Notes: generated by a model not told the origin, from the sequence alone. A stretch of 35,239 nt of DNA from CAZNGF01 sp964572855 (GCA_964572855.1 CAZNGF010000023.1:1-35239); one strand, 5' to 3'. Counted from the first letter of the stretch, positions 16,074 through 23,886 are shown. Translations and numbers: made by a program.

Positions 16074-16102
16074 TTGACAGCTCCCGAGCCACTCCCTATA
16101 AT
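16074..16102 (+). promoter_or_regulatory. Perfect consensus promoter for tRNA-Cys and tRNA-Val
   Basis: TTGACA (16074-16079), a 17-bp spacer and TATAAT (16097-16102) match the sigma-70 consensus at all 12 positions. It ends 11 nt before the first tRNA base, as expected for a strong stable-RNA promoter. The consensus also shows that this organism's main sigma factor reads standard boxes, which supports the other promoter calls. Confidence 0.92.
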
Positions 16103-16113
16103 CGCCCCTGTCT

Positions 16114-16188
16114 GGCGGTGTAGCCAAGTGGTAAGGCGAGGGTCTGCAAAACCCTTATACCCGGGTTCGATTCCCGGCGCCGCCTCCA
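16114..16188 (+). tRNA. tRNA-Cys (GCA)
   Basis: A cloverleaf can be folded by hand: acceptor GGCGGTG / CGCCGCC, anticodon stem AGGGT / ACCCT with loop CTGCAAA giving anticodon GCA, and T arm CCGGG-TTCGATT-CCCGG. The discriminator is T, as usual for tRNA-Cys, and the 3' CCA is encoded. It lies 12 nt upstream of tRNA-Val under one promoter. Confidence 0.97.
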
Positions 16189-16200
16189 CTCAACTTTCAA

Positions 16201-16275
16201 GGGCGGTTAGCTCAGAGGCAGAGCGTCTGCTTGACGTGCAGAAGGTCATAGGTTCAACTCCTATACCGCCCACCA
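16201..16275 (+). tRNA. tRNA-Val (GAC)
   Basis: Acceptor GGGCGGT / ACCGCCC, anticodon stem TCTGC / GCAGA with loop TTGACGT giving anticodon GAC, and T arm ATAGG-TTCAACT-CCTAT. The discriminator is A and CCA is encoded. It is the second gene of the tRNA pair. Confidence 0.97.
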
Positions 16276-16620
16276 CGAGTGTCGGGGTTAGCTCCTACAG
16301 CAACCTGCCTCCTCCGCACACTGTCTCGGACTACCACCCAAGCATACCGGGCGCGCCCTTGTAAGGGCCCCACGGCGTAGGCCGTGTCCAGCCGCCGTAG
16401 AAGCCGCCCGGCTGCGGGACGACGCGCTCGCCGCCCACGAAGCGCGCGTCCATCGGACCACCACGCCACGCGCCGAGGTTTTGTAAGGGCGCTTACAGCT
16501 TCCCGCACGTCCGATACCTACGATGGATACCAATGGTTGGCATCACCGAGCGATAGAGGGGGCACACCGCCCATCGGATGCCAGCCCATCCGTCAACAGC
16601 AATCCGTAAGGAGGACACAC
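16276..16620. other. 345-nt stretch without a confirmed gene
   Basis: It holds a perfect palindrome GCCCTT-GT-AAGGGC (16355-16368), a TGTAAG-GGCG-CTTACA dyad (16482-16497) and one reverse-strand 40-codon candidate ORF (listed separately). No obvious T-tract terminator follows the tRNAs. The last 10-15 nt carry the GTAAGGAGG ribosome site for the gene at 16621. I see no clear promoter for that gene. Confidence 0.6.
16331..16453 (-). CDS. Candidate small ORF, 40 aa, Gly/Pro/Trp-rich
   Basis: The ATG at 16453 opens a frame encoding a peptide with QPGGFYGGW near residues 14-22 and WGPYKGAPGMLGW at the C-terminus, before TAG. Third positions are mostly G or C, as in real genes here, and it fills the gap after the tRNAs. 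Against it, no Shine-Dalgarno sequence or -10 box lies at the right distance and the whole window is G+C-rich. The frame stays open about 16 codons upstream of the ATG. I cannot assign a function; it may be chance. Confidence 0.2.
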   Translation of the reverse strand: MDARFVGGERVVPQPGGFYGGWTRPTPWGPYKGAPGMLGW

Positions 16621-17361
16621 ATGGATCGAACCATCATCATCATCGCGGTCGCGGCCGCGCTGGCCGTGGGCGCGTTCTTCCTGCTCATGCCCAAGGGCGG
16701 AGGCGGGAGCAACGTGGCCGGCGCCGACTGGGCCTTCACGGCCGATGAAGCCCTGGTGATCGGCGGCTACGGCGACAACTTCGCCTACGACGGCACGAAC
16801 GTGCGGGGCATTCCGGGCAGCGCCCGGGTCGTGCTCGACACCGACGCCGACGAGGGCACCATCACGGCCACGCTGCGCACCAACTCGGACAGCGGCCCGG
16901 TCGTGATGGCCGACGGCACGCCGCTGACGGGCCGGATCGAGCTGGTCATGAAGGTGGGCCAGCAGGGCACGCGCTTCCAGGAGTTCGTCGACCTGCACGG
17001 CGACACGGGCAACGAGGCGCCCGTCATGCCCAAAATCTTCAACTACCTGGCCGGCTGGGGCCCGACCGACGTCTACGTCAACGGCGAGCTCCAGTACGAG
17101 GACCTGGTGGGCCACATCATGTTCTCCGAGCGCTCGCGCCGTTCCGACGGCTCGATCCGCCGCGGCGACGAGGTCTACAGCCCGATGCTGGAGGACAAGA
17201 CCGGCTTCACCGACGCGGGCGACACCGAATTCCACTTCGTGGCCCACACCACCGAACCCGACCCGGACAACTTCCCGCCGCACACGATCTGGCTCCACCT
17301 GAACTTCCAGGACGTCGAGGTCCAGCAAGCACCGCGCATGGGCCAGATCCCGTCGAACTGA
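16621..17361 (+). CDS. Membrane-anchored extracytoplasmic protein of unknown function, 246 aa
   Basis: Family not recognised. ATG 16621 follows AAGGAGG at the usual spacing; the open frame upstream is the intergenic stretch. Residues 4-24 (TIIIIAVAAALAVGAFFLLM) form one N-terminal membrane segment, a signal-anchor. The rest is soluble, strand-rich and acidic with no cysteine. It contains His residues in a conserved-looking tail (EFHFVAHTTEPDPDNFPPHTIWLHLN, quoted here as two parts: EFHFVAHTTEPD and NFPPHTIWLHLN) that might bind a metal. A terminator-like hairpin follows, then a type I copper protein, so the pair may work together at the outer face of the cytoplasmic membrane. Confidence 0.75.
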   Translation: MDRTIIIIAVAAALAVGAFFLLMPKGGGGSNVAGADWAFTADEALVIGGYGDNFAYDGTNVRGIPGSARVVLDTDADEGTITATLRTNSDSGPVVMADGTPLTGRIELVMKVGQQGTRFQEFVDLHGDTGNEAPVMPKIFNYLAGWGPTDVYVNGELQYEDLVGHIMFSERSRRSDGSIRRGDEVYSPMLEDKTGFTDAGDTEFHFVAHTTEPDPDNFPPHTIWLHLNFQDVEVQQAPRMGQIPSN

Positions 17362-17384
17362 ACGAGAACGCACTAGGACAACCG

Positions 17385-17416
17385 AAGCAGGGGCGAGCGC
17401 CCGCTCGCTCCTGCTT
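17385..17416 (+). terminator. Hairpin between the 16621 gene and the cupredoxin gene
   Basis: A 14-bp stem (AAGCAGGGGCGAGC / GCTCGCTCCTGCTT, one G-T pair) closes a 4-nt loop and is followed by TCCGTTCC. It lies 24 nt after one stop and 24 nt before the next start (ATG 17441). It may end most transcripts from the first gene or act as a partial terminator or stabiliser. No separate promoter for the cupredoxin gene is apparent. Confidence 0.6.
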
Positions 17417-17440
17417 TCCGTTCCACCACAGGAGGTCCAC

Positions 17441-18304
17441 ATGGTCCGCATTCTGATCGCCGCCGCGGTCGCGCTGGGCGCGCTGGTCGGCTACCTGCTC
17501 ATCGTCGGCGGCCCGGCCGAGCAAGCCGAGCCAAACGCGCCAAGCCAACGCGCCGCCGCGCAAACGAGCCTGGCCGACGTGCCCGACTTCCCGCTGCGGG
17601 ACGAGGGCGAGTCCAAGACCTACGTCGTGCTCATGAACAGCGTGGGCGGCCGCTTCGTGTTCCAGCCCGCCGCGCTGCGCGTGCAGCCGGGCGACACCGT
17701 GCTCTGGTGGAACCTGGGCGACAACCACAGCACGACGGCCTACGCCCCGCCCAACACCAGGGCCGGCGGCGTGAGCGTGCCGCAGCGCATCCCCGAGGGG
17801 GCCCAGAGCTGGGACTCCGGCATCTTGGGGATACAGGAACGGGGCATCACGTTCAGCTACACCTTCGAGCTCCCCGGCACCTACGACTACTACTGCTTCC
17901 CGCACGAGTTTCTGGGCATGGTCGGGCGGATCGTCGCCGGCGCACCCGGCGGCCCGGCTGAAGGCGCCGGCCCCGAAGGCCTGTCCGAGGACGCCGCGGC
18001 CCAACTGGAGGCGCTGCCCAGCGAGTTGATCGCGAGCAAGCGCGGGACGACGTTTGCCTGGGAGGCCGAGCTCAACGCCGCCTTCTTCCACTCCTTCAAC
18101 GACGAGCACGGCGCGGCCCTGCAAATCGCCCAGCGCCTCGTGGACGGCGCCGACCAGATTGCGCCGCTGCTGGGCGGGGAGGCCGAGCGCTTCCGCGCGC
18201 TGCTGGCCGAGTTCCGCGACCTGGTCGAATCCGACGCCGGCTTCGGCCCGCTGTCGGACCAGCGCGACGAGCTGGTGGCGCTGCTGGCAGGGGCGCGTTC
18301 CTAG
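17441..18304 (+). CDS. Membrane-anchored type I copper (plastocyanin-like) protein, 287 aa
   Basis: A probable electron carrier or copper protein outside the cytoplasmic membrane. ATG 17441 follows AGGAGG. Residues 4-23 are an N-terminal membrane anchor. Residues about 58-165 form a cupredoxin domain with the four classical ligands: His96 (NHSTTAY), Cys152, His155 and Met160 in CFPHEFLGM. This Cys-x2-His-x4-Met spacing is that of plastocyanin. Residues about 185-287 are a helical C-terminal domain (SEDAAAQLEALPSELI, NDEHGAALQIAQRLVDGAD) not typical of simple plastocyanins. The partner is unknown; the next gene encodes a heme dioxygenase. Confidence 0.88.
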   Translation: MVRILIAAAVALGALVGYLLIVGGPAEQAEPNAPSQRAAAQTSLADVPDFPLRDEGESKTYVVLMNSVGGRFVFQPAALRVQPGDTVLWWNLGDNHSTTAYAPPNTRAGGVSVPQRIPEGAQSWDSGILGIQERGITFSYTFELPGTYDYYCFPHEFLGMVGRIVAGAPGGPAEGAGPEGLSEDAAAQLEALPSELIASKRGTTFAWEAELNAAFFHSFNDEHGAALQIAQRLVDGADQIAPLLGGEAERFRALLAEFRDLVESDAGFGPLSDQRDELVALLAGARS

Positions 18305-18321
18305 CGCGCCAATCGTTGCCC

Positions 18322-18350
18322 GCAGGGGCGACTCGGCGAGTCGCCCCTGC
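18322..18350. repeat. Perfect 14-bp inverted repeat with 1-nt centre
   Basis: GCAGGGGCGACTCG and its exact reverse complement are separated by a single G. It starts 18 nt after the cupredoxin stop. It shares the GGGGCG...CGCCCC style of the elements at 31, 8377 and 34034, so it may be another member of that dispersed palindrome family. It has no T tract and is not a standard terminator. The rest of 18305-18529 holds only the leader of the next gene. Confidence 0.6.
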
Positions 18351-18529
18351 CGCGCACCCCGGGGACGCACCTTACCGATTGCTGCGAAAGAAGCGTCAAG
18401 CCACCAGCGCGACGCGGGCCGGGCTGTCGGACGTTGGACCCGCGCGCTTGTGCAGTGATCGATCGGTTGCTGGCATATCGCTCCGAGACGGCTTACCCTT
18501 GCCCCAACCGGAACGCCTGAGGAGCGCGC

Positions 18530-19681
18530 ATGACGCACGTCCACGGGATGGATTGGCAACCGAGGCGGGGGTTTTTGCCGATCGACGACCCGCTGCCCCG
18601 GCTCCCGCCGGCCTTCGACGCCTGGGAGGAGGCCGCGCGGCGCCTGCCCAAGCTGCTGCTGAGCGATCGGCTGCGCGAGGAGCTCGCAAGCCTGCCCCCC
18701 TTCCCCGATGAGCCGTTGGAAACGGAGCGGGAACGCGAGCGCGCCATGCAGCTGCTCTCGTTCCTGGCCCACGCCTATGTCTGGGGCGGTCCCGAACCCG
18801 CCGAACGCCTGCCGGCCCGTCTGGCCGTGCCCTGGACCGGGGTCGCAAGCGCGCTGGGCCGCCCGCCCGTGCTTGCCTACGCCTCGTACACGCTCAACAA
18901 CTGGCACCGGCTCGACCCGGAGGGCCCCGTGGCCATCGGCAACCTGGCGCTGAACCAGAACGTCTACGGCGGCACGGACGAGGACTGGTTCGGCATCACG
19001 CACCTGGAGATCGAGGCGCGCGCGGTTCCCGCGATCCAGGCGCTTGAGCCGGCGCAGGCCGCGGCCGAGCGGGACGATCCCCACGCGCTGGCATCGCACT
19101 TGCATACGATCGCGACCGCGCTTGACGCCATGGGCGAGACGCTGCGCCGCATGCCCGAGGGCTGCGACCCCTACGTCTACTACCACCGCATCCGCCCTTA
19201 CGTCCACGGCTGGAAGGACAACCCCGCGCTGCCCGACGGGCTCGTCTACGAGGGCGTGAACGCCTTCGGGGGGAGGCCGCAGCGTTTCCGCGGCGGGACG
19301 GGCGCCCAAAGCGCGCTGTTCCAGGCCTTCGACGCCGCGCTCGGGGTACAGCACGAGCGCGACAGCCTGCACGCCTACCTGCTCGAGATGCGGGACTACA
19401 TGCCCCCAGCCCATCGGGCGTTCGTCGAGCGGCTCGAAGCGGGCCCGTCGGTGCGGGACTCCGTGCGCTCGAACGGACACCCCGCGTTGCTGGAGGCGTA
19501 CAACGGGTGCTTGCAGCGGATCGAGGCCTTTCGGCAGGCCCACCTGAAGTACGCCGCCGTTTACGTGTCCAAGCAAGCGCGCCAAGCCGGGGACGGGGCG
19601 GCCGGGCTCGGCACGGGCGGCACGCCCTTCATGGCCAGCCTCAAGCGCTACCGGGAGGAAACCGGTGCCCACCGCCTCTAG
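18530..19681 (+). CDS. Indoleamine 2,3-dioxygenase family protein
   Basis: A heme enzyme of the IDO family (PF01231), which opens the indole ring of L-tryptophan to N-formylkynurenine. The 383 aa match IDO length. Visible family segments are VYEGVNAFGGRPQRFRGGTGAQSALFQAFDAALG (240-271, in part), EMRDYMPPAHRAF (286-298) and GTGGTPFMASLKRYREET (361-378). His338 in FRQAHLKYAAVYV aligns, from memory, with the proximal heme His346 of human IDO1. Arg222 before HGWKDN aligns with the substrate-binding Arg231. ATG 18530 is preceded by TGAGGAG. No kynureninase or formamidase is in the window. Bacterial members may prefer other indoles, so the substrate is inferred. Confidence 0.9.
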   Translation: MTHVHGMDWQPRRGFLPIDDPLPRLPPAFDAWEEAARRLPKLLLSDRLREELASLPPFPDEPLETERERERAMQLLSFLAHAYVWGGPEPAERLPARLAVPWTGVASALGRPPVLAYASYTLNNWHRLDPEGPVAIGNLALNQNVYGGTDEDWFGITHLEIEARAVPAIQALEPAQAAAERDDPHALASHLHTIATALDAMGETLRRMPEGCDPYVYYHRIRPYVHGWKDNPALPDGLVYEGVNAFGGRPQRFRGGTGAQSALFQAFDAALGVQHERDSLHAYLLEMRDYMPPAHRAFVERLEAGPSVRDSVRSNGHPALLEAYNGCLQRIEAFRQAHLKYAAVYVSKQARQAGDGAAGLGTGGTPFMASLKRYREETGAHRL

Positions 19682-19723
19682 AAGCCGCCGTCCCGTGCGG
19701 CGCCCTGCCCGACCGGACGCAAC

Positions 19724-19753
19724 TTGCCTGGGCGCTTGCCAATGGTCTAAGAT
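19724..19753 (+). promoter_or_regulatory. Promoter of the cyclic-nucleotide-binding gene and galE
   Basis: TTGCCT (19724-19729), an 18-bp spacer and TAAGAT (19748-19753) are followed by a leader of about 30 nt with AAAGGAGG at 19780-19787. Confidence 0.5.
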
Positions 19754-19792
19754 GGCCGGCGGATTTCCGCCGCGCCCGCAAAGGAGGCCGCC

Positions 19793-20257
19793 ATCGCAGC
19801 GCTTACCCGCCTCGAACAAATCCGCCTGTTGCGCAAGGTCAACCTGTTCGACGGCCTCGACGAACAGAATCTCAACATCGTCGCCGGTTTTCTGAAAGAA
19901 GCCCGCGAAACATCCGGCACCGTGCTCGCCCAGGAGGGCCAGGTCGGGCAATCCTTCTTCGTGATTGTCGAGGGCGTCGTGCGAATCGAGCGCGCCGGGC
20001 ACGTCATCCGCTCCCTTGAGGCGGGCGCGTACTTCGGCGAGATCTCGCTGCTGGACGGGCAAACGCGCACGGTCACGGCGGTCGCCGACACCGACATCCG
20101 ATGCCTGCGGATCGACCGGGGCCAGTTCGACTACCTCCTGCACCATTATCCCCAAATCGTCCGGGGCCTGCTGACCGCGCTTTGCGGCTACTTGCGCGTG
20201 GCCGAAGCGCGGCTCAACGAAGGGTTCTGGCTCGAAGCCAAGCGGGAAACCCCATGA
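19793..20257 (+). CDS. Stand-alone cyclic-nucleotide-binding domain protein
   Basis: A CRP-type sensor domain without a DNA-binding HTH, so it likely acts through a partner. Core features: LFDGLDEQNL, a glycine-turn beta-roll (EGQVGQSFFVIVEGVVRIE) and the phosphate-binding cassette FGEISLLDGQTRTVTA with Glu and Arg in place. I start it at 19793 because AAAGGAGG (19780-19787) is 5 nt upstream and the frame then encodes a family-like helix (AALTRLEQIRLLRKVNLF). That codon, however, is ATC. The first ordinary start in frame is TTG 19829, with no ribosome site. The choices differ by 12 residues; the shorter form is 142 aa. The 3' end overlaps galE by ATGA, indicating coupling. Confidence 0.85.
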   Translation: MAALTRLEQIRLLRKVNLFDGLDEQNLNIVAGFLKEARETSGTVLAQEGQVGQSFFVIVEGVVRIERAGHVIRSLEAGAYFGEISLLDGQTRTVTAVADTDIRCLRIDRGQFDYLLHHYPQIVRGLLTALCGYLRVAEARLNEGFWLEAKRETP

Positions 20258-21231
20258 AGGTGTTGGTGACGGGCGGAGCGGGCTACGTCGGCAGCGTGGC
20301 GGTCGAGGCGCTGGTCGAGGCGGGCAGCGAGGTCGTCGTCTTCGACAACCTCTCGCAAGGGCACCGCGCGGCCGTCCACCCGGACGTGGCGTTCGTGCGG
20401 GGCGACCTGGCCCACCCGGAGGAGATCGAAACGGCCTTCGCCGCACACGCCCCCGACGCCGTCATGCACTTCGCCGCGCGCACCCAGGTCGGAGACTCCA
20501 TGCGGGATCCGTTTGCCTACCTGCGCGACAACGTGGCCGAGGGGCTCAACCTGCTGGAACGCGCGGTCGCGCACGGGGTGCGGCGCTTCATCCTGTCCTC
20601 GACGGCCAACCTGTTCGACGACCCCGAGCGCATGCCCATCGACGAGGAGGTGATGATCCGCCCCGGCAGCCCCTACGGCGAGTCGAAGCACGCACTGGAG
20701 CGGGCGCTGGCCTGGCTCGACCGGATCCACGGCCTGCGCTACGCCGCGCTGCGCTACTTCAACGCCGCCGGCGCCACCGCAGAGCGCGGCGAGGACCACG
20801 ACCCCGAGACGCACCTCATCCCGCTCGTGCTCCAGGTCGCGCTCGGCCAGCGCGAGTCGATCACGGTGTTCGGCGACGACTACCCCACGACCGACGGCAC
20901 CTGCGTGCGCGACTACGTCCACGTCGCCGACCTGGCGCAGGCCCACGTCAAGGCGCTCTCGGCGCTCGGCAATGGCAGCCGCGCCTACAACCTGGGCAAC
21001 GGGCAGGGTTTTTCCGTGCGACAGGTGATCGAGACCGCGCGCGCGGTCACGGGCCACCCCATTCCGACCGAGCCGGGTGCGCGCCGCCCCGGCGACGTGG
21101 CCACCCTGGTGGCCGGCAGCGCGCGCGCCCGGCACGAACTCGGCTGGGAGCCGCGCTTCCCCGACCTGCGCACCATCGTGGCCTCCGCCTGGCGCTGGCA
21201 GCGCGCCCATCCTCACGGCTACGGGGACTGA
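20254..21231 (+). CDS. galE: UDP-glucose 4-epimerase-type SDR
   Basis: Extended short-chain dehydrogenase that interconverts UDP-glucose and UDP-galactose (or the N-acetyl forms) with bound NAD. The 325 aa show the NAD motif GGAGYVG at 7-13, Asp31 after the second strand, SST at 115-117 and catalytic Tyr141 with Lys145 (YGESK). The substrate-side segment ALRYFNAAGA and the C-terminal RRPGDVATLVA, typical of GalE, are present. ATG 20254 overlaps the stop of the preceding cyclic-nucleotide-binding gene by 4 nt. It probably feeds surface polysaccharide synthesis, but no glycosyltransferases are nearby. Confidence 0.92.
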   Translation: MKVLVTGGAGYVGSVAVEALVEAGSEVVVFDNLSQGHRAAVHPDVAFVRGDLAHPEEIETAFAAHAPDAVMHFAARTQVGDSMRDPFAYLRDNVAEGLNLLERAVAHGVRRFILSSTANLFDDPERMPIDEEVMIRPGSPYGESKHALERALAWLDRIHGLRYAALRYFNAAGATAERGEDHDPETHLIPLVLQVALGQRESITVFGDDYPTTDGTCVRDYVHVADLAQAHVKALSALGNGSRAYNLGNGQGFSVRQVIETARAVTGHPIPTEPGARRPGDVATLVAGSARARHELGWEPRFPDLRTIVASAWRWQRAHPHGYGD

Positions 21232-21263
21232 CCGCCCGGTTTTTGTCGGCAACGCGTGCATGC

Positions 21264-21269
21264 TATACT
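21264..21269 (+). promoter_or_regulatory. Extended -10 promoter of the acyl-CoA synthetase gene
   Basis: TATACT is preceded by TGC, an extended -10 motif, with only a weak TTTTGT/TTGTCG upstream. A leader with AGGAGGAGGGG precedes the ATG at 21296. Confidence 0.55.
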
Positions 21270-21295
21270 CCTCTCCAAAAGGAGGAGGGGATGCC

Positions 21296-22843
21296 ATGTA
21301 TCGACGCCCGCCGCTGACGTACCCGGAGGTGCCGCTGTATCGGGGGTTGGAGCGGGCCGCCGAACGCTGGCCCGAGCGAACGGCGCTCGTCCACGGGGGG
21401 AACGCGCTCAGCTACGCAGAATTGAACGAGCAGGCCGACCGCTTCGCCGCGGCGCTCGCCGGGCTCGGCGTGGAGAAAGACGACAAAGTCTGCCTGCTGC
21501 TGCCCAACGCGCCCGAGTTCGTGGTGGCCTTCTACGGGACGCTCAAGGCCGGCGGCGTGGTCAGCGCGCTGAACCCCTCTTACAAGGAACGCGAGGTCGC
21601 CTACCAGTACAAGGAGAGCGACGCCGTGGCCCTGGTCACGCGCAAGGACTTCTACCCCGTGGTGCAGGCGGCGTCCAAGGCGAATCCGATCAACGCGATC
21701 GTCTCGAGCGGCGAGCCCGTGGAAGGCACGCACCACTTCCAGACCCTGTTGAGCCAGTCCCCGCCAGAGCCCCCGAAGCCGCAGGTCAATCCGAAAGAGG
21801 ACCTGGCCTCGCTCCCGTTCACCAGCGGGACGACCGGTTACCCCAAGGGCGTCATGCTCACGCACGGCAACCTGGACGCCAACTGGCGCCAGTTCGTCCA
21901 GGCCGGCGGGATCGGCGACGAGGACGCGCTGCTGCTGTTTCTCCCGCTCTACCACATCTACGGCACGATGCTCATGGGCGGCGGGCTCATGGCCGGGGCT
22001 CAGCTCGTGCTGCAGGAGCGCTTCCACCCGCAGGAGACGGTCGAGCTCATCCACAAGCACAAGCCCACCGTGCTCTACGTCGTGCCGCCCGTGCTCGTGT
22101 TCTACAACCAGTTGCCCGATATCGAGCAATTCGACTGGTCCTCGCTCAAGTACGTCATGTCCGGCGCCGCGCCCCTGAGCAAGGAGGTCGCGCTCCGCTT
22201 CCAGGAGCGCACGGGCGTGACCGTGCTGCAAGGCTACGGCATGACCGAGTCCTCGCCCGTCACACACTGCAACCCGCCCGAGCGCGCCCACATCCGGGTC
22301 GAGACCGTAGGCCCGCCCGTGGCCGACACCGAGCAGAAGGTGGTCGACCTCGACACGGGCGCGGAGCTGCCGCCCGGCGAGGTGGGCGAGCTGCTGCTGC
22401 GCGGGCCGCAGGTGATGAAGGGCTACTGGAAGCGGCCCGAGGAGAACGCCGCCGTGCTGGCGGACGGCTGGCTCCACACCGGCGACATGGCCATGCTCGA
22501 CGCCGACGGCTACTGCACGATCGTGGACCGGGCCAAGAACATGATCAAGTACAAGGGGTTTGCGATTGGCCCCGCCGAGCTGGAGGACGTGCTGTTCGAG
22601 CACCCGGCCGTGGCCGACTGCGCCGTCATCGGCGTGGCCGACGAGGAAGCCGGCGAGGCCCCTAAAGCGTTTGTGGTCAAAAAGGGCGAGGTCACAGCCC
22701 AGGAACTGATGGACTTCGTGGCCGAGCGCGTGGCCAACTACAAACAGATCCGCCAGTTGGATTTCATGGACCAGATCCCAAAGAACCCGTCCGGAAAGAT
22801 CCTCAAGCGCGTGCTGGTCGAGCAGGAGCAAGCGAAAGGATGA
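21296..22843 (+). CDS. Long-chain acyl-CoA synthetase (AMP-forming)
   Basis: ANL-superfamily enzyme that activates a carboxylic acid, probably a fatty acid, to acyl-AMP and then acyl-CoA. The 515 aa carry the P-loop FTSGTTGYPKG at 175-185, GYGMTE at 313-318, DGWLHTGD at 390-397 and the C-terminal catalytic Lys501 (NPSGKILKR). ATG 21296 follows a strong AGGAGGAGG. An out-of-frame ATG lies 5 nt earlier. The stop overlaps the next gene by ATGA. Resemblance is to FadD and 4-coumarate:CoA ligase types; chain length cannot be read from the sequence. Confidence 0.93.
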   Translation: MYRRPPLTYPEVPLYRGLERAAERWPERTALVHGGNALSYAELNEQADRFAAALAGLGVEKDDKVCLLLPNAPEFVVAFYGTLKAGGVVSALNPSYKEREVAYQYKESDAVALVTRKDFYPVVQAASKANPINAIVSSGEPVEGTHHFQTLLSQSPPEPPKPQVNPKEDLASLPFTSGTTGYPKGVMLTHGNLDANWRQFVQAGGIGDEDALLLFLPLYHIYGTMLMGGGLMAGAQLVLQERFHPQETVELIHKHKPTVLYVVPPVLVFYNQLPDIEQFDWSSLKYVMSGAAPLSKEVALRFQERTGVTVLQGYGMTESSPVTHCNPPERAHIRVETVGPPVADTEQKVVDLDTGAELPPGEVGELLLRGPQVMKGYWKRPEENAAVLADGWLHTGDMAMLDADGYCTIVDRAKNMIKYKGFAIGPAELEDVLFEHPAVADCAVIGVADEEAGEAPKAFVVKKGEVTAQELMDFVAERVANYKQIRQLDFMDQIPKNPSGKILKRVLVEQEQAKG

Positions 22844-23802
22844 GCCTCGCGGGCGTGCACCCGATCGCCGTCCCCACGCCGTTTCAAGTGGGACCGGTGA
22901 ACGCCTACCTGCTGGAGGGGCCACCGCGCACGCTGGTCGACGTCGGGCCGCACACCGACGAGGCGCGAGGCGCGCTCGAACAAGCGCTCGGCGGCGCATT
23001 GGAGGGAATCGAGCTGCTCCTGGTCACGCATCCGCACATCGACCACTTCGGCCTGGCGGGCTGGCTCAAGGCGCAAAGCGGGTGCCGCGTGGTGGCGCAC
23101 CCGCACGCCGTCCCCAAGCTGGCGGACTTCGCCGGCTACTACGCCCGCGAGCAGGACTTCTTCAAGGGGGAGCTGGTCGCCTGGGGCATGCCGGAGCAGG
23201 CCGCGCAGCTCCTGACCGAAATCCCCAAGGGGTTTGCGGTCCTGGCGCCACCGGTCGCGGTGGACGACACGCTCGTCGAGGGCGACCGGATCCGCGTCGG
23301 CGCGCTCGAGTTGGACGTGTTGGAGACGCCCGGCCACAGTCCGGGCAGCCTGAGCTTCCACGATCGGGCGCACAAGGCGCTGTTCGCGGGCGACCACCTG
23401 ATCCGCGGGATCACGCCCAACCCGCTGCTGGAGATGCCGCTGCCGGCCACGGGGAAGCGCCCCAAAAGCCTGATCGAGTACGTGGGCGCGCTGGAGAAGG
23501 TGGCCGCGCTCGACTTAGAGGTGGCCTATTCGGGCCACCGCGAGCCCATCACCGACCCGGCCGCGGCCATCCGCGCCAACTTCGAGCACATCGAGGCGCG
23601 CGCCAAGCGGGTTCTGGGCTTGCTCGCCAACGAAGGGCCCCTGACGCCCTACGCGCTGATGGGCAAGCTCTTCCCACACCTCCCCGCCACCGAGCAGTTC
23701 CTGGGGATGAGCGAGGCCGTGGGGCACCTGGAGCGCCTGGAGGCGCTGGGTCGGGTGCGCCGCACCGTGCGCGGCGGCGTGCGCCGCTACGCCCCGTCCT
23801 AG
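22840..23802 (+). CDS. Metallo-beta-lactamase-fold hydrolase with C-terminal winged helix
   Basis: A cytoplasmic MBL-fold protein of 320 aa. The zinc motif THPHIDH gives His64, His66, Asp68 and His69; later ligands are His in ETPGHSPGS, Asp in AGDHL and His in YSGHREP. Residues about 235-320 form a small helical/winged-helix domain (LEALGRVRRTVRGGVRRY), as in LACTB2-like proteins. Coupled by a 4-nt overlap to the acyl-CoA synthetase, it may be a thioesterase-like partner hydrolysing acyl-CoA or another thioester; that role is inferred from context only. Confidence 0.88.
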   Translation: MSLAGVHPIAVPTPFQVGPVNAYLLEGPPRTLVDVGPHTDEARGALEQALGGALEGIELLLVTHPHIDHFGLAGWLKAQSGCRVVAHPHAVPKLADFAGYYAREQDFFKGELVAWGMPEQAAQLLTEIPKGFAVLAPPVAVDDTLVEGDRIRVGALELDVLETPGHSPGSLSFHDRAHKALFAGDHLIRGITPNPLLEMPLPATGKRPKSLIEYVGALEKVAALDLEVAYSGHREPITDPAAAIRANFEHIEARAKRVLGLLANEGPLTPYALMGKLFPHLPATEQFLGMSEAVGHLERLEALGRVRRTVRGGVRRYAPS

Positions 23803-23820
23803 GCCGGTAACGCCCTCCTG

Positions 23821-23848
23821 TTGCGCGCTGGCCTCGCGCCCCTAGAAT
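23821..23848 (+). promoter_or_regulatory. Promoter of the fused LeuD-LeuC gene
   Basis: TTGCGC (23821-23826), a 16-bp spacer and TAGAAT (23843-23848), followed by a leader of about 30 nt with GGGAGGAAG before ATG 23887. Confidence 0.55.
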
Positions 23849-23886
23849 GGAATCGAGACCAGCGCACCCATGGGAGGAAGCCCCGT

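Noticed and set aside
17207..20446. 1079-codon reverse-strand open frame across the cupredoxin, IDO and cyclic-nucleotide genes
   Set aside because: The opposite strand has well-supported family proteins with motifs and ribosome sites; this frame spans several intergenic regions and has no domain.
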